From Legionella micdadei (GTDB lineage Bacteria > Pseudomonadota > Gammaproteobacteria > Legionellales > Legionellaceae), in assembly GCF_000953635.1 (NCBI RefSeq), contig NZ_LN614830.1, forward strand, positions 611,001-675,000: 64,000 nt of DNA, written 5' to 3'. The notes below the pieces were generated by a model. The model searched no databases. It was not told the origin of the DNA and saw nothing but the letters and a program-made list of their open reading frames with translations. Shown piece by piece: positions 27,397-38,329 of the stretch; the first letter of the stretch is position 1, and each line of letters opens with the position of its first letter. A program made the position numbers and the translations under genes.

Positions 27397-28599
27397 TTAA
27401 CGCATATTCCCTGTGTGCCCCAGCGAAAATTGTCCTGGTTGCGGCCAGACAGTAAGGCCGTGCGGGCCATCTCCGACCTTAATACGGTGAGTGAGCGCTC
27501 CATTTGCGGTGTTAAATACATAAACCTCACTGTCATAGCGGCCCGAGAGCCAAAGTTCTGTCCCATTGCCATTCACATTCCCCATATCTGGGCTGCCACC
27601 ACCAGGTATAGGCCAAGTGGTGGCTATAGTTTGTGTTTTGGGGTCAATCACGGTGATATTACCTGGTCCATGCGGCGGACAATTCAAATGATGACAACCA
27701 CGATTAGACACATAAAAATACTTGCCGTCGCGACTTGGGTAAACGGCATGAGTCCCGATGCCTGTCGGGATAAATCCTATTTCACGGAAATTGCCAGCAT
27801 CAATCAGTACGACTCCATCACGCAGCATGTCAGCCACGTAAAAGGTAAGCCCATCTGGAGAGAGGCGAATATCTTGTGGCATGCTGGTTTTGCGTGTGCC
27901 TAATGATAAATAACCGATAACTTTGTGTTTTACGACATCAAATTTCATCAATTGGCCTGAAAATTCACATGTAACTACGCCATAACGATTATCTTGGGTA
28001 AAATCCATATGGTTTAACCCTTTACACTTAACCGGCATTATTTCCACTAACTTCATTGTGTGAGGATCGTGAAATTCCAACTGGCGGTGCGCTTCACAAA
28101 CGACGATTGCGAACTGGCCATCGGGCGTGAAATAGAGGTTATAAGGATCGGTAACATGAATGGCTTTTCCCGGTTTAGCTGTAGCGGGATTAATTGGGGT
28201 TACCGTGTTGGATTCATTATTGAGCACCCATAGGGTCTTGAGATCATAAGACGGAACAACATGCTGAGGAAGTGTGCCGGTTTTAAAGGTGTCGACCACC
28301 TTGTAAGTGGAGGGATCAATGACGGAAACAGTCCCGTCCCCACTATTGGGAACATAGACACGAGGAAGCGCCCCTTTTGTCGCATCACTAAACATTCCGG
28401 TATTTGCATTGGCGTAGATATTAATAGCAGGGATTGTTGCTGGCGATTTAACTCCATCAGCCGGAGTTGCGGTTTCTTTAACCCCAGCCGCTTCTGAACG
28501 TGTGAACGACAATGGACGTTTTATTTTGAAAACATCAACGAGTACAAGGGTAATCAATAGGATGCCCCCTAAGAAGAAAATCGTTTCCTTTACACGCAT
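27397..28599 (-). CDS. YVTN-type beta-propeller protein, membrane anchored
   Basis: 400 residues. One N-terminal transmembrane helix (residues 7-24), then a linker, then repeated blades of the YVTN type: YVPNSGDGTVSVIDPSTY, LWVLNNESNTVTPINP, FYVADMLRDGVVLID and FYVSNRGC near residue 300. Each blade is about 42 residues, consistent with seven blades. Such proteins are found in surface layers and near cytochrome systems such as NirF. It is probably in the periplasm, tethered. Its partner is not visible. Confidence 0.85.
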   Translation of the reverse strand: MRVKETIFFLGGILLITLVLVDVFKIKRPLSFTRSEAAGVKETATPADGVKSPATIPAINIYANANTGMFSDATKGALPRVYVPNSGDGTVSVIDPSTYKVVDTFKTGTLPQHVVPSYDLKTLWVLNNESNTVTPINPATAKPGKAIHVTDPYNLYFTPDGQFAIVVCEAHRQLEFHDPHTMKLVEIMPVKCKGLNHMDFTQDNRYGVVTCEFSGQLMKFDVVKHKVIGYLSLGTRKTSMPQDIRLSPDGLTFYVADMLRDGVVLIDAGNFREIGFIPTGIGTHAVYPSRDGKYFYVSNRGCHHLNCPPHGPGNITVIDPKTQTIATTWPIPGGGSPDMGNVNGNGTELWLSGRYDSEVYVFNTANGALTHRIKVGDGPHGLTVWPQPGQFSLGHTGNMR

Positions 28600-28683
28600 G
28601 GATTTTCCTTATTCCTCAAATTCCTTCTTTAGAATTATGGGTCATTATTATAGAAAAAGTAGTTAACACGTTTTTCCGGGATA

Positions 28684-29367
28684 TCAGTTACAATGCCATT
28701 TGATTTGACTTGTAATCGAATAAACCTCGTTATCACCGATGATTAAATGATCCAACAAACGGACATCAACTAATTCCAAAGCTTGGCTAAGCCTCTGGGT
28801 GATTGCGATATCTTGTTCACTTGCATCCGCTAATCCCGATGGATGATTATGAGCAAGAATTACGGCAGCAGCGTTCCATTTAAGGACTCGTTCAATAATC
28901 GGGCGAGGATAAACGCTAGCTGCGTTGATTGTTCCAGTGAATAATTCTTCGTAAGCAAGAACACGATGTTGATTATCAAGATATAAGCCAACAAAGGTCT
29001 CGTTCTTCTTATCGCGTAATTGGCGTTTAAGATAGGCGTGGGTTTGCTGTGAATTGGATAATTGGGAATCTTTTTGAAGGGAAATAAAATCACTCCTGCG
29101 GCAAATTTCACGTGCTGCCTGTAATTGTGCATAACGGACTAATCCTAGCCCTGGCACTTGGATAAAGGTTTGTTGATCGGCATTTAAAATGGCTCGTAAG
29201 TCGCCTAAATAATTAGTTAAGTCTCCGGCGAGCTGGAGGCAAGATTTCTTAGCGCTTCCTGAACTGATAAACACCGCTAGTAACTCTACATCAGAAAGGC
29301 TTTGTACGCCTTGGGCGAGTAATTTTTCACGTAGACGCAAAGGACGGATTGCTTGCGGGGAAGTCAT
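28684..29367 (-). CDS. radC: RadC family JAB-domain protein
   Basis: 227 residues. A helix-hairpin-helix-like N-terminus (PGLGLVRYAQLQA) is followed by an MPN/JAB domain with the JAMM-type ligands: Glu in AYEELF, then AHNHPSG and an Asp eight residues later (SEQD). This is the usual length and layout of RadC/YicR. The name reflects an old repair phenotype; the biochemical role is unsettled. It is divergent from coaBC, 64 bases apart. Confidence 0.93.
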   Translation of the reverse strand: MTSPQAIRPLRLREKLLAQGVQSLSDVELLAVFISSGSAKKSCLQLAGDLTNYLGDLRAILNADQQTFIQVPGLGLVRYAQLQAAREICRRSDFISLQKDSQLSNSQQTHAYLKRQLRDKKNETFVGLYLDNQHRVLAYEELFTGTINAASVYPRPIIERVLKWNAAAVILAHNHPSGLADASEQDIAITQRLSQALELVDVRLLDHLIIGDNEVYSITSQIKWHCN

Positions 29368-29431
29368 TGTTATTCCTTTATGACGAGGTTTGTGGTTTGA
29401 TCGCAGTTATTCTTATCAAAAATGAGAGACC

Positions 29432-30652
29432 ATGCAAGATTTCATCAATAAAAAAATTCTACTCGGTATTTGTGGTGGGATTGCCGCTTATAAAACAGCA
29501 TATCTAGTACGTGAGCTATCTCAATTGGGTGCTAAAGTGCGTGTGGTGATGACTGAGTCTGCGCAACAGTTCATTTCCCCGCTCACATTGCAAGCATTAG
29601 GGGCGGAGGATATCCGTGTTGATTTATTTGATGAGCAGGCTGAACGCGCAATGGGGCACATTGAATTGGCACGATGGGCTGATTACCTCGTTATCGCTCC
29701 TGCCACAGCCAATTGCATCGCAAAGATGGCAAACGGCTTGGCTGACGATCTGTTAACTACACTCTATTTGGTTGCCGAGACTCCGGTAATTGTTTGTCCA
29801 GCAATGAACCGTTCAATGTGGGCCCATGCGGCAACACAAGCTAATTGTGAACTCCTTGCCAAGAGAGGAGTTATCTTGTTCGGGCCGGGTGAGGGCTCGC
29901 AAGCTTGTGGTGAAGAAGGCTTTGGCCGAATGGCTGAGGTTCATTCTATAATTAATGCATTGAGATTACATGAGGTGAATCAGCTTCTGGCTGGTCAAAC
30001 AGTCATGGTTACTGCAGGACCCACGCACGAGCCTATGGATCCGGTTCGTTTTATCAGTAATAACAGCTCGGGAAAGATGGGGTATGCTTTGGCGGAAGCC
30101 GCCCATTTAGCAGGCGCCAAAGTGATCCTAATCAGCGGCCCTACCAATCTGCCGCCCCCCATAGGCGTGACATACTATCAAGTCGACTCAGCCAAGTCCA
30201 TGCATGAAGCTGTTATGCAGAATTTGCATAAGGGAATGATTTTTATAGGCACCGCTGCAGTTGCTGATTACGGTGTGGAAACCCCTGCCAGTGAAAAAAT
30301 AAAGAAGCAGACTAGCTCAGAACTTACGCTTATACTCAAGCGAAATCCGGATATTCTTAGTGATGTGGCCGCGAGTGGCCAGTGCTCGTATGTCATTGGA
30401 TTTGCAGCAGAAACTTCCCAGGTCGTAAAGAATGCAAAAGATAAGCTGTTAATTAAAAAACTGGATATGATTATCGCTAACCAAGTGGGTAGTGGATTGG
30501 GCTTTAATACGGATACTAATCAAGTGACCATTTTGACTAAAAATGAACAAGTCGAGCTTCATTTGACCCATAAAACAAGGCTGGCAGGCCAAATTATTGC
30601 AATCCTTGCAGCAAGTATTCAAAATACTGCCCATCGAAAAACAGGGGAGTAG
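29432..30652 (+). CDS. coaBC: bifunctional phosphopantothenoylcysteine decarboxylase / phosphopantothenate-cysteine ligase
   Basis: A 406-residue CoaBC (Dfp). The FMN-dependent decarboxylase half (1-190) shows [14 protein letters not shown], the active-site [10 protein letters not shown], and PAMNRSMW, and the substrate lid Cys in [11 protein letters not shown]. The synthetase half follows ([18 protein letters not shown], then the NPD and KKLDMIIAN segments). It makes 4'-phosphopantetheine, precursor of CoA and of the carrier-protein arm used by the NRPS/PKS cluster. The dut gene begins one base after its stop. Confidence 0.97.
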   Translation: MQDFINKKILLGICGGIAAYKTAYLVRELSQLGAKVRVVMTESAQQFISPLTLQALGAEDIRVDLFDEQAERAMGHIELARWADYLVIAPATANCIAKMANGLADDLLTTLYLVAETPVIVCPAMNRSMWAHAATQANCELLAKRGVILFGPGEGSQACGEEGFGRMAEVHSIINALRLHEVNQLLAGQTVMVTAGPTHEPMDPVRFISNNSSGKMGYALAEAAHLAGAKVILISGPTNLPPPIGVTYYQVDSAKSMHEAVMQNLHKGMIFIGTAAVADYGVETPASEKIKKQTSSELTLILKRNPDILSDVAASGQCSYVIGFAAETSQVVKNAKDKLLIKKLDMIIANQVGSGLGFNTDTNQVTILTKNEQVELHLTHKTRLAGQIIAILAASIQNTAHRKTGE

Positions 30653-30653
30653 T

Positions 30654-31112
30654 ATGGAACAACCCATTCAACTAAAAATATTAGATCCGCGTGTAGGAAA
30701 TACGATCCCGTTGCCAAGTTATGCAACTTCAGGCTCAGCTGGCCTTGATTTACGCGTTTGCATCGATGCGCCATTACAAATTGCACCTCAGGAAACAGTC
30801 TTATTACCCACCGGCCTTGCTATTTATATTGGTGATCCAAACTTAGCAGCAGTTATTCTACCTCGTTCCGGTTTAGGGCATAAGCATGGAATTGTTTTGG
30901 GAAATTTGGTGGGTTTAATCGACTCAGATTATCAAGGGGAATTAAAAATTTCCTGTTGGAATCGTAATCAAGAGCACTTTACCGTGAACCCGGGTGAACG
31001 TATTGCTCAATTAGTTTTCTTACCCATTGTGAGGGCTGCTTTTGAAGTGGTTGACAGTTTTATAGAAACTAGTCGCGGTCATGGTGGTTTTGGTAGTTCA
31101 GGGAGAGGATAA
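30654..31112 (+). CDS. dut: dUTP diphosphatase
   Basis: A 152-residue trimeric-type dUTPase. The conserved motifs are in order: [37 protein letters not shown], and the C-terminal P-loop-like [11 protein letters not shown]. The start ATG at 30654 follows the coaBC stop directly; a longer frame in the track of that strand lies inside coaBC. It hydrolyses dUTP to dUMP. The next gene starts at the base after the stop (TAAATG). Confidence 0.97.
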   Translation: MEQPIQLKILDPRVGNTIPLPSYATSGSAGLDLRVCIDAPLQIAPQETVLLPTGLAIYIGDPNLAAVILPRSGLGHKHGIVLGNLVGLIDSDYQGELKISCWNRNQEHFTVNPGERIAQLVFLPIVRAAFEVVDSFIETSRGHGGFGSSGRG

Positions 31113-32501
31113 ATGGTTTATCGGCAAAAATTAGTAGAACGCTCTGTTTTTAGGGCTTATGACATTCGTGGTGTTATAGGGAAGCAGTTGAATGAAGATG
31201 ATTTTTATACGATTGGGCGAGCAATTAGCTGCCGCCTTCGCGAGCTAAAACGTCATGAGATTTTTATTGCTCGCGATGGTCGACTCACAAGTGATAGCTT
31301 GTCTGCTGCTCTGAAGCAGGGCTTGCTTGATAGTGGGATCACTGTAATTGATTTAGGTGCTGTAGCGACTCCTGTTATGTATTATGCCACGCATACGCAA
31401 GGGATCGATTCCGGTTTAATGGTAACCGGCAGCCATAATCCTGCAGATTATAACGGCATCAAGATGGTATTAGCTGGCAAAACATTGGTGCAAGCTGATA
31501 TTGAGCAACTTTATGAGTTAATTGTTGCTGGAAAGTTTCAAGATGGTCAAGGGATAGCCCGTTCGTTTGATATTATTCCTGATTATATCAATCGTATCAT
31601 CAGCGATATTAAAATACATCGTCCTCTCAAAGTAGTTGTCGATTGCGGTAATGGTATTGCCGGACCAATCGTTCCTAAGGTGATTACTGCTTTGGGCTGT
31701 GAAGTTATCCCGATGTATTGTGAAGTTGATGGGCGATTTCCCAACCACCATCCTGATCCCACCATTGAAACCAATTTAATCGATTTGAAAAAGGCTATCG
31801 CCCAGCATAAAGCGGATATTGGTTTGGCGTTCGATGGCGATGCCGATCGCTTAGGTGTCGTTACCAATCTGGAAGAAGTGATTTGGCCAGATCGATTGTT
31901 GATGTTCTATGCTCGTGAGGTGCTAAAGCGCAATAAAGGCGCAACCATTGTTTATGATGTGAAATGTTCAAGTCACTTAGCGCGCGTGATTGAGGAAGCT
32001 GATGGTATAGCTAGAATGTGTCCGACAGGCCACTCCATTGTTAAAGGGGTGATGAAAGAAGAAAATGCGGCTTTGGCCGGAGAAATGAGTGGCCATCTTT
32101 TCTTCAAGGATCGTTGGTATGGTTTTGATGATGCGCTTTATAGCGCCTGTCGATTACTCGAAATACTCAGCGTGAGTGAACAATCCGTTAGTGAACAATT
32201 TGCGGCTATTCCCAATAGTGTCAATACGCCGGAAATTAAGATCCCTATCGCTGAAGAGGATAAATTCACTTTCATGCAACGCTTTAGTGAACAGGCTAAA
32301 TTTCCTAATGCAAACATCATTACTATTGATGGCTTGCGGGTGGAGTTTCAGCATGGCTGGGGGTTACTCAGAGCCTCAAATACGACGCCTTGTTTAGTCG
32401 CTCGTTTTGAAGCAAAAGATCAGGAAAGCTTGAAACAAATACAAATTTTATTTAAATCGGAATTACAAGAGATCGATAAAAATCTTGTTGTTTCTTTTTA
32501 A
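31113..32501 (+). CDS. algC: phosphomannomutase/phosphoglucomutase
   Basis: 462 residues of the alpha-D-phosphohexomutase family. FRAYDIRGVIG opens the N-terminus; VTGSHNP carries the phospho-Ser (S107); FDGDADR (241-246) binds Mg2+; GEMSGHLF binds sugar; and RASNTTP in the last domain binds phosphate. The coaBC-dut-algC order is typical of gammaproteobacteria. It interconverts hexose 1- and 6-phosphates for LPS and glycan synthesis. The mannose/glucose specificity is not decided by sequence. Confidence 0.92.
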   Translation: MVYRQKLVERSVFRAYDIRGVIGKQLNEDDFYTIGRAISCRLRELKRHEIFIARDGRLTSDSLSAALKQGLLDSGITVIDLGAVATPVMYYATHTQGIDSGLMVTGSHNPADYNGIKMVLAGKTLVQADIEQLYELIVAGKFQDGQGIARSFDIIPDYINRIISDIKIHRPLKVVVDCGNGIAGPIVPKVITALGCEVIPMYCEVDGRFPNHHPDPTIETNLIDLKKAIAQHKADIGLAFDGDADRLGVVTNLEEVIWPDRLLMFYAREVLKRNKGATIVYDVKCSSHLARVIEEADGIARMCPTGHSIVKGVMKEENAALAGEMSGHLFFKDRWYGFDDALYSACRLLEILSVSEQSVSEQFAAIPNSVNTPEIKIPIAEEDKFTFMQRFSEQAKFPNANIITIDGLRVEFQHGWGLLRASNTTPCLVARFEAKDQESLKQIQILFKSELQEIDKNLVVSF

Positions 32502-32568
32502 AAGGATCAATTGCCAACATGGCCCTAATTCTTCAGCGCAGGCCTAGCAGCTGAACAGGAGAACACAA

Positions 32569-33495
32569 ATGATGCAAACAACGGAAACAATATGGCAGAA
32601 CGGAAAGTTTGTACCCTGGGCAGAGGCAAAGGTTCATGTATTGGCACATACCTTACACTATGGCGGGGGGGCTTTTGAGGGGATTCGCTTTTATAGTACA
32701 GATCAAGGACCTGCAATATTTCGCCTAATTGATCACGTTGATCGCCTCCTGTATTCTGCTGCGACTTTAAAAATGCAGTTACCTTTTTCCAAAGAAGAAA
32801 TTATCTCCGCAATTAAAGAGGTCGTACGCAACAGCAATCTTGATGCGGGATATATAAGGCCTATTGCTTTTTATGGGTACAGTAAAATGGGGGTTAACCC
32901 TATTGGCAACCCTATCGAATTCGTCATTGCTTGCTGGCCTTGGGGCGCTTATCTTCCTCATGATAGTGTTGATGTAAAAATAAGCAGTTACATTCGTATT
33001 CATCCAGATTCTACTGTTGTCGATGCTAAATTATGCGGCCATTACATCAATGGCATTTTAGCTTCCCTCGAGTTACAAGGTACTCATTATCACGAGGCCT
33101 TGTTTCTTGACAGCAACGGTTACATCACCGAGGGGGTGGGGGAGAATTTTTTCATTGTCAAAAATGGCGTGATTTATACACCCCAATTAGGAGGAATACT
33201 CTCAGGGATTACTCGTGATACAGTAGTAAAACTCGCACGCAACTTGGGCTTCACTGTTATTGAAGAAGATATTTCTTTAGAAAAGGCTTATCAAGCTGAT
33301 GAAGCATTTTTTACAGGAACCGCTGCAGAAGTGACGGCGATACGCTCTATTAATGATAAAAAATTGGCTCAGTCGGACGAGAGAAAAGTAACTTCAGCCA
33401 TAAAAAACGCTTACTTAGATCTTGTTCAGGGTAAACGCAATGATTTTCCGGGTTATCTTACTTATCTCAAGGAGCCTGCCGATTCTGGCAAATGA
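32569..33495 (+). CDS. ilvE: branched-chain amino acid aminotransferase
   Basis: A 308-residue fold-type IV PLP transaminase. The Schiff-base lysine is K154, in VVDAKLCGHYINGILASLE (Lys in the A-K-x-x-G context). GAFEGIRFY and the GVGENFFIVKNG segment are typical; the latter holds the PLP-phosphate Glu context. FTGTAAEVTAI ends the active site. It uses branched-chain 2-oxoacids and glutamate. The ATG doublet at 32569-32574 has AGGAGA upstream. No other ilv gene is near. Confidence 0.94.
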   Translation: MMQTTETIWQNGKFVPWAEAKVHVLAHTLHYGGGAFEGIRFYSTDQGPAIFRLIDHVDRLLYSAATLKMQLPFSKEEIISAIKEVVRNSNLDAGYIRPIAFYGYSKMGVNPIGNPIEFVIACWPWGAYLPHDSVDVKISSYIRIHPDSTVVDAKLCGHYINGILASLELQGTHYHEALFLDSNGYITEGVGENFFIVKNGVIYTPQLGGILSGITRDTVVKLARNLGFTVIEEDISLEKAYQADEAFFTGTAAEVTAIRSINDKKLAQSDERKVTSAIKNAYLDLVQGKRNDFPGYLTYLKEPADSGK

Positions 33496-33655
33496 ATAGC
33501 GGGCCATAGCCTGTTGGCAGGCGATAGGAATCGTTGTCATTAGGCATAAACTCTCTCGCGATGTCCTAAGGGAATCCATTTATTTTGCACGGGACTAGCG
33601 GCAATATTCATTCAAAAAAAGAACAAGCCGGCTATTATCAAGCCTTAAAGCCAGT

Positions 33656-33684
33656 GAATAGTATATACTTAGATATACATATTC
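33656..33684. promoter_or_regulatory. AT-rich inverted repeat upstream of the GGDEF gene
   Basis: GAATAGTATAT (33656-33666) and ATATACATATTC (33673-33684) form an 11-bp inverted repeat with one bulge and a six-base centre, 53 bases before the ATG at 33737. It could be an operator or part of the promoter. It is too AT-rich to be certain. The surrounding 241-base gap holds nothing else recognised. Confidence 0.3.
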
Positions 33685-33736
33685 TTAAACAAAATGGTTA
33701 TTAGCATATCGTTGAATAAAACTGGAATCATTTTAA

Positions 33737-35281
33737 ATGGAAATTAGCCCGATGCTTGAAAAAGACCTGAAAAATAGAATTGCCAATACTGTCAATCAAT
33801 ATAAATTAAAATGCCATCAGTTAGAGGACGAAATTAATGTGCTTAAAAGCGCAATTTATCAATTAAGCCTTCTTCCTCATGGTATTCATGTGAGTCTTGA
33901 TAAACCAATACGCAATCTGAGAACCAACCTTAAAGAAAATAGAGGAAGTAAAAAGATTAAGAGAAGCGTTGAGTTGTTAGTGAATGCGATGTCCAATTTA
34001 AAGGAAAAAAAGCAGCTCACTCAAGCAAACCTAACCCATTTTATTAAACAGGAAACAGACTTACTAAGTCGTGTAGCTATTACGGAAAAAGAGAAGAAAG
34101 CATTTAAGCAGGCCGAGCAATCCATTAAAGACGAGAACAATGAGCAGTTGCTTATTGAAAAATTCAATAAATTACTCGAAGATTCTATTGAGTGGGTTAC
34201 AAAGCAATTAGCTGATTATCAACAAAACCAACTTCAATCTAGGAAAATTTCACAACCCAACAAGCCTTCTCAACCTTTTATCGATCATCAAATTAATAGC
34301 CGCTTAAATCAGCTGCTAGAACATGTGCTGATTCCAGAAGATCTTGCAAAAAAACTGCAGATGCTTAAGTCACGTTTAAAAGATCAACTTACCACAAGTT
34401 CATTGACAGAAGTCATTGATGCATTAACGGATTTGGTTATTGAGGCTTTTAATTTGGAGCATGACCAATTTAAAGGATTTTTAAATCGATTTGCTGATTA
34501 TTTACACGATTTTGGTCAGTATCTCGAAATTACGAATACCCATAATTTGGAATCGCAACAAGAAGCGGTACGATTTGAAATAGAATTTCAAAATTGCATT
34601 CAACATATTAGAAGTTACCTTAAGGATGTAAAGACCATTGAAGAGTTATCCAGATCGGTTGGTGATGGTTTAGAAGAGTTAAGCCAGCAAATTCGCCTTT
34701 ATCGTGAAAATGAGCAAAATCGAACCAAAGAATACAACGAAAAGATTATGATTTTGCAAAGTAAATTGGAAGAAGCAGAGGGTGGTGCTGAAAGAATAAG
34801 AAACCACTTATCCTCTCATAAAGTTAGGATTAACCACGATTCGTTAACAGGTTTGCCCAATAAAACCGCTTATGATGAATACATTTTAGGTGCTTTTCAT
34901 CGATGGCAGAGAGGATTCGGAGAATTATCCCTAGCGTTAGCCAAGATAGATCATCTAAAAGAGATAAATAATCAATACGGTCATTTAGTCGGTGATAAGG
35001 CTTTAAAGAAAGTAGCGATTCTTCTGAAGTCATCCATTCGTGCTGCGGATTTTATTGCACGTTATAGCGCCGAAGAGTTTGTACTGGTTTTTGAGCGAAC
35101 TTCAGCCTACTATGGGGCCAAGATCCTTGAAAATTTGCAAACTGCAGTTGAAGAGTGTGAGTTTTATTATCATGGGACAAAAATAAATCTTACACTCTCC
35201 TTTGGATTGAGTACGCTTAAACATGGCGATACTATAGACACGCTTCTTGCCAGAGCGAAAAAGGCGATGCATCAAGCTTAG
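33737..35281 (+). CDS. GGDEF-domain protein (diguanylate cyclase-like)
   Basis: 514 residues. Residues 1-370 are helical with heptad-like coiled coils, no membrane helix. From about 375 a GGDEF domain begins (NHDSLTGLPNKTAYDEY), and ends with the TLSFGLSTLKHGD signature. The active-site loop is SAEEF (444-448) instead of GGDEF/GGEEF: both glycines are replaced. The upstream segment also lacks a clear RxxD inhibitory site. It may be inactive, a c-di-GMP or GTP sensor, or weakly active. The cytoplasmic helical N-terminus suggests a signal-sensing or dimerising region. Confidence 0.88.
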   Translation: MEISPMLEKDLKNRIANTVNQYKLKCHQLEDEINVLKSAIYQLSLLPHGIHVSLDKPIRNLRTNLKENRGSKKIKRSVELLVNAMSNLKEKKQLTQANLTHFIKQETDLLSRVAITEKEKKAFKQAEQSIKDENNEQLLIEKFNKLLEDSIEWVTKQLADYQQNQLQSRKISQPNKPSQPFIDHQINSRLNQLLEHVLIPEDLAKKLQMLKSRLKDQLTTSSLTEVIDALTDLVIEAFNLEHDQFKGFLNRFADYLHDFGQYLEITNTHNLESQQEAVRFEIEFQNCIQHIRSYLKDVKTIEELSRSVGDGLEELSQQIRLYRENEQNRTKEYNEKIMILQSKLEEAEGGAERIRNHLSSHKVRINHDSLTGLPNKTAYDEYILGAFHRWQRGFGELSLALAKIDHLKEINNQYGHLVGDKALKKVAILLKSSIRAADFIARYSAEEFVLVFERTSAYYGAKILENLQTAVEECEFYYHGTKINLTLSFGLSTLKHGDTIDTLLARAKKAMHQA

Positions 35282-35330
35282 CAATGGTGGCCACTCAAGT
35301 GACTCTTTGATTTTTTTTGCGAAAGCGGTT

Positions 35331-37061
35331 TTAGTGTAGAACGATTACCTCTCCCACAAATTCAGCGGCGAAAAGCATTATTGGAAGTGCTTGTTGATCT
35401 TGTTGACGGGCAAGGACTTGTTCTTGGTGTACGAGCTGTAAACCATGCTTTGCGCACAATTCTTTGATGTAATTTGGATGATGGCTGAAGCGGGCGGTGT
35501 CTTGTAATCGCCAAGGTTCATTATGGCTAATTTCAGTGGAGAAAATAAAGTACCCGTTTCGATTCAGGCGTTTTGCTACAGCAGCAAATAAATTGTTTAG
35601 ATCGCCAAAATAAGGCAGTACATCTGCTGCAACCATGAGGTCGTAGTGTAGTTTATCCTTGTTTAAAAAAGGAATAAGATCTGCTTCAATCAGCTGATCA
35701 TAAAGCGCTTTTTTCTTTGCTTGGGATAGCATTTTAGCGGCAATATCAACACCGATTAAGTGATGGCAAATTTCACGGAGTACTACACCAGTCAAACCGG
35801 TGCCACAGCCTAAATCAACCGCATTCTCGATATGGAATAGCTCAAATTTATGAATTAATTGGGCGATATGTTGCGGCAAGCTGTAATGCAATTGATTTTG
35901 CATGTGTTGATCGTAATACAGTGCATAGTTATTAAATAAATTCATTGCATAATCAGGGCAAGTTCTTGCTTTAATTTGTTCGCCAGTCAATGCATTGAGC
36001 ATATGCCGGCTTGACGTATCCTTTGGATTTGCAGCAATAGCGCGTCTAAGTAAATTACGTGCCCGCTCTTTGTCCTCAAGACGAATATAGATGGCAGCCA
36101 AGTTGTTGAGGGCTGCGAAGTGGTGTTCATTCAAACTTAAGAGTTTTTCAAAATGGACTATCGCCTCGCTTAAATGCCCTAGAGCCATTTCGGCAACCCC
36201 TGAATTGTATAAGTATTCGATATTATTAGGATCTTGTTTTAGTAATACATCATAATGCATTAATGCATTTTCAAAGCGATCATGATGCATAAAGGTTGCA
36301 GCCAGGTTATTACGCGCTTCAAGATGACCATTATCAAACGCCAATGCTTTAGTAAAGTAATCGACTGCAAGTTGTCCCTGATCGCGCTTTAACGCAATGA
36401 CACCTAAGTTGGTAAGCGCTTCCACGTGCTCGTTATTTTGTAATAAAACGTTTTGGAAATGCTTTTCTGCTTCTTCTAATTGATTTGATTCTAGATGAAG
36501 TAAGCCCAAATAAAATTCGGCATCGGGGTTACCAGGGTTAAGCGTTAGTACGTTGTTAAACTGCACCTTAGCAGCGGCTAATTGATTATTTTTGAGCAGC
36601 AAAAGGCCTAGATTAAAGTGGGCTGTTGTAAAGTCAGGTGAAGCATGCACTGCCTGGCGATAATGATGGAGCGCTTGTTTATAATTATCTTGTGAAGCGT
36701 ACACTGTAGCTAGGTTGTGATGTGCTTGCGCATATTCAGGGGCAAGTTGGATTGCAGTTTGATAGTGTTCAATTGCTTTTTTAATTTGTTGGATATTTTT
36801 ATAAGCGTTGGCTAAGTTATTATGTAAACTGGCATTATTTGGATCAAAACCTAAAGCTTTTTCCATATATAAGATTGCCTGTTGCATGTCGCCAAGCTGA
36901 GCGTGCGCCAAACCGAGGAAGTGCAATGCTTGACTGTCTTCAGGTTGGGCAAGCAATAGTTTTTCATAAAGGCCAATTGCTTGATGCAGCTCCCCTTTGC
37001 GTTGTAATTCCAATGCTTGTATAAATAATGCCTCTTGCACCTCATTCTTTGTCGTAATCAT
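35331..37061 (-). CDS. TPR-repeat protein with C-terminal methyltransferase domain
   Basis: 576 residues. Residues 10-365 contain about ten 34-residue TPR repeats ([40 protein letters not shown] and so on). After a linker with a [15 protein letters not shown] segment, residues 410-576 form a class I SAM methyltransferase with [13 protein letters not shown] as motif I. This TPR-methyltransferase layout is found in many proteobacteria; the substrate is unknown. It overlaps rdgB by 4 bases on the same strand and is likely in its operon. Confidence 0.9.
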   Translation of the reverse strand: MITTKNEVQEALFIQALELQRKGELHQAIGLYEKLLLAQPEDSQALHFLGLAHAQLGDMQQAILYMEKALGFDPNNASLHNNLANAYKNIQQIKKAIEHYQTAIQLAPEYAQAHHNLATVYASQDNYKQALHHYRQAVHASPDFTTAHFNLGLLLLKNNQLAAAKVQFNNVLTLNPGNPDAEFYLGLLHLESNQLEEAEKHFQNVLLQNNEHVEALTNLGVIALKRDQGQLAVDYFTKALAFDNGHLEARNNLAATFMHHDRFENALMHYDVLLKQDPNNIEYLYNSGVAEMALGHLSEAIVHFEKLLSLNEHHFAALNNLAAIYIRLEDKERARNLLRRAIAANPKDTSSRHMLNALTGEQIKARTCPDYAMNLFNNYALYYDQHMQNQLHYSLPQHIAQLIHKFELFHIENAVDLGCGTGLTGVVLREICHHLIGVDIAAKMLSQAKKKALYDQLIEADLIPFLNKDKLHYDLMVAADVLPYFGDLNNLFAAVAKRLNRNGYFIFSTEISHNEPWRLQDTARFSHHPNYIKELCAKHGLQLVHQEQVLARQQDQQALPIMLFAAEFVGEVIVLH

Positions 37062-37648
37062 AATTCTGTTTCAAGTTGCCTGCGCAATTGATTTAAAGCT
37101 TGCGCGCGATGACTAATACTATTTTTAATCTTAGCAGGCAATTGAGCGACTGTGCATTGCTGGCTTTCGATATAGAAAATTGGATCATAACCAAATCCTT
37201 GATCACCCCTAGGTGTTTGACAAATTGTTCCTGTTAATCTGCCTGTAGCGATAAGGGGAGTTGGATCCTCTGCATGCATGACTAATGCAATGGCACAATA
37301 GAAAAAAGCTTGACGCTGGGAATTAGGGATTGCTGCAAGATTGCCCAGCAATAAATTAATATTATCGTGATCGCTGGCATGATTCCCGGCATAACGCGCC
37401 GAATAAATGCCTGGTGCACCGTTAAGTGCCTGAACGACTAAGCCCGAATCATCCGCTAAAGCTGGTTTATGACCTAGGCGGCTTGCATGACGTGCTTTGA
37501 TAATTGCATTTTCAACGAAGCTTAATCCTGTTTCTTCAGCGTCTTTTATGCCTAAGTTTGTTTGAGGGATACAATGCCAGTGCGACAAAATAGCGCCTAA
37601 CTCAGCAATCTTACCCTTGTTTGAAGTGGCTAAAATAATTTCTCTCAT
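37058..37648 (-). CDS. rdgB: XTP/dITP pyrophosphatase
   Basis: A 196-residue Ham1/RdgB protein. [12 protein letters not shown] binds triphosphate, [24 protein letters not shown] binds nucleobase and metal, and the C-terminal segment SHRAQAL closes the site. It hydrolyses non-canonical purine nucleotides (dITP, XTP), protecting DNA. It overlaps the acetyltransferase gene upstream by 4 bases and the TPR gene downstream by 4, so the three form an operon. Confidence 0.96.
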   Translation of the reverse strand: MREIILATSNKGKIAELGAILSHWHCIPQTNLGIKDAEETGLSFVENAIIKARHASRLGHKPALADDSGLVVQALNGAPGIYSARYAGNHASDHDNINLLLGNLAAIPNSQRQAFFYCAIALVMHAEDPTPLIATGRLTGTICQTPRGDQGFGYDPIFYIESQQCTVAQLPAKIKNSISHRAQALNQLRRQLETEL

Positions 37649-38223
37649 GTTAGTTCCAGTTTATTCGCATTAAAACGCACATAAATAAGTTCATCTGCTG
37701 GTTTTCCTGTTTTGCAATCGAGTCGATAATGGTGCAATCTGGCTTCCAGATCAAAGCCACATTTTTCAGCAACACGAATGCTTTTGGTGTTATCTGCTTG
37801 AATACAAATTTGTACCCGTGCTGCTTTCATAGCTTCGAAAGCATATTTTGTTAAAGCGATCGTTAATTCTGTAGCCAGACCCAGCCCAGTGTACTCCGTA
37901 TCCAACCAGTAGCCTATTTCGTAAAACGGAACCTGAGGGTCGCTATGCTCATTGTAACCACATCCGCCAATGATCTTGTTATTTTGTTTGTAAATAACCA
38001 CCATGGGGAATTCTATTTGATTCTTTGTTTTCCATTGCACTATTGCTTTGGTAACAAATTCTGCTGTGGTTTCTAGGCGGGGATCACTCGCCCAAGGCAT
38101 CCATTGTTTTAATTCGTTTAAAGAGCGATTAATCGCTTGGTTAAGAGGAATTTCGTCGCCAGGCTGAGGCGTTCTGAGCAACAAGCGAGGCGTTTCCAAA
38201 GTGGGGGGCGTTTTTTTAGGCAT
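37645..38223 (-). CDS. GNAT acetyltransferase (RimJ/RimL type)
   Basis: 192 residues from the ATG at 38223. A 213-residue frame begins at 38286, but its first part overlaps the divergent gene's upstream region. The plan is that of RimJ/RimL/SpeG-like acetyltransferases: [15 protein letters not shown], then [25 protein letters not shown] as the CoA loop, and [18 protein letters not shown]. It first reads through to rdgB with a 4-base overlap. The acceptor amine is unknown. Confidence 0.88.
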   Translation of the reverse strand: MPKKTPPTLETPRLLLRTPQPGDEIPLNQAINRSLNELKQWMPWASDPRLETTAEFVTKAIVQWKTKNQIEFPMVVIYKQNNKIIGGCGYNEHSDPQVPFYEIGYWLDTEYTGLGLATELTIALTKYAFEAMKAARVQICIQADNTKSIRVAEKCGFDLEARLHHYRLDCKTGKPADELIYVRFNANKLELT

Positions 38224-38329
38224 TGAGTTACTCTGAAATTGATTTAAGCACGTTTCCAATCTTAATGTATGTATTATAATTGTCATGTCATTTTTAATTG
38301 CTCCCCCTCTATTTTTTAAAGTGAAAGCG

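Noticed and set aside
33496-33540. GCCTG/CAGGC hairpin after ilvE as terminator
   Set aside because: Five base pairs only, with no T-run.
35292-35318. Terminator after the GGDEF gene (CACTCAAGTG then eight T)
   Set aside because: The stem is only 4 bp and the T-run begins nine bases after it.
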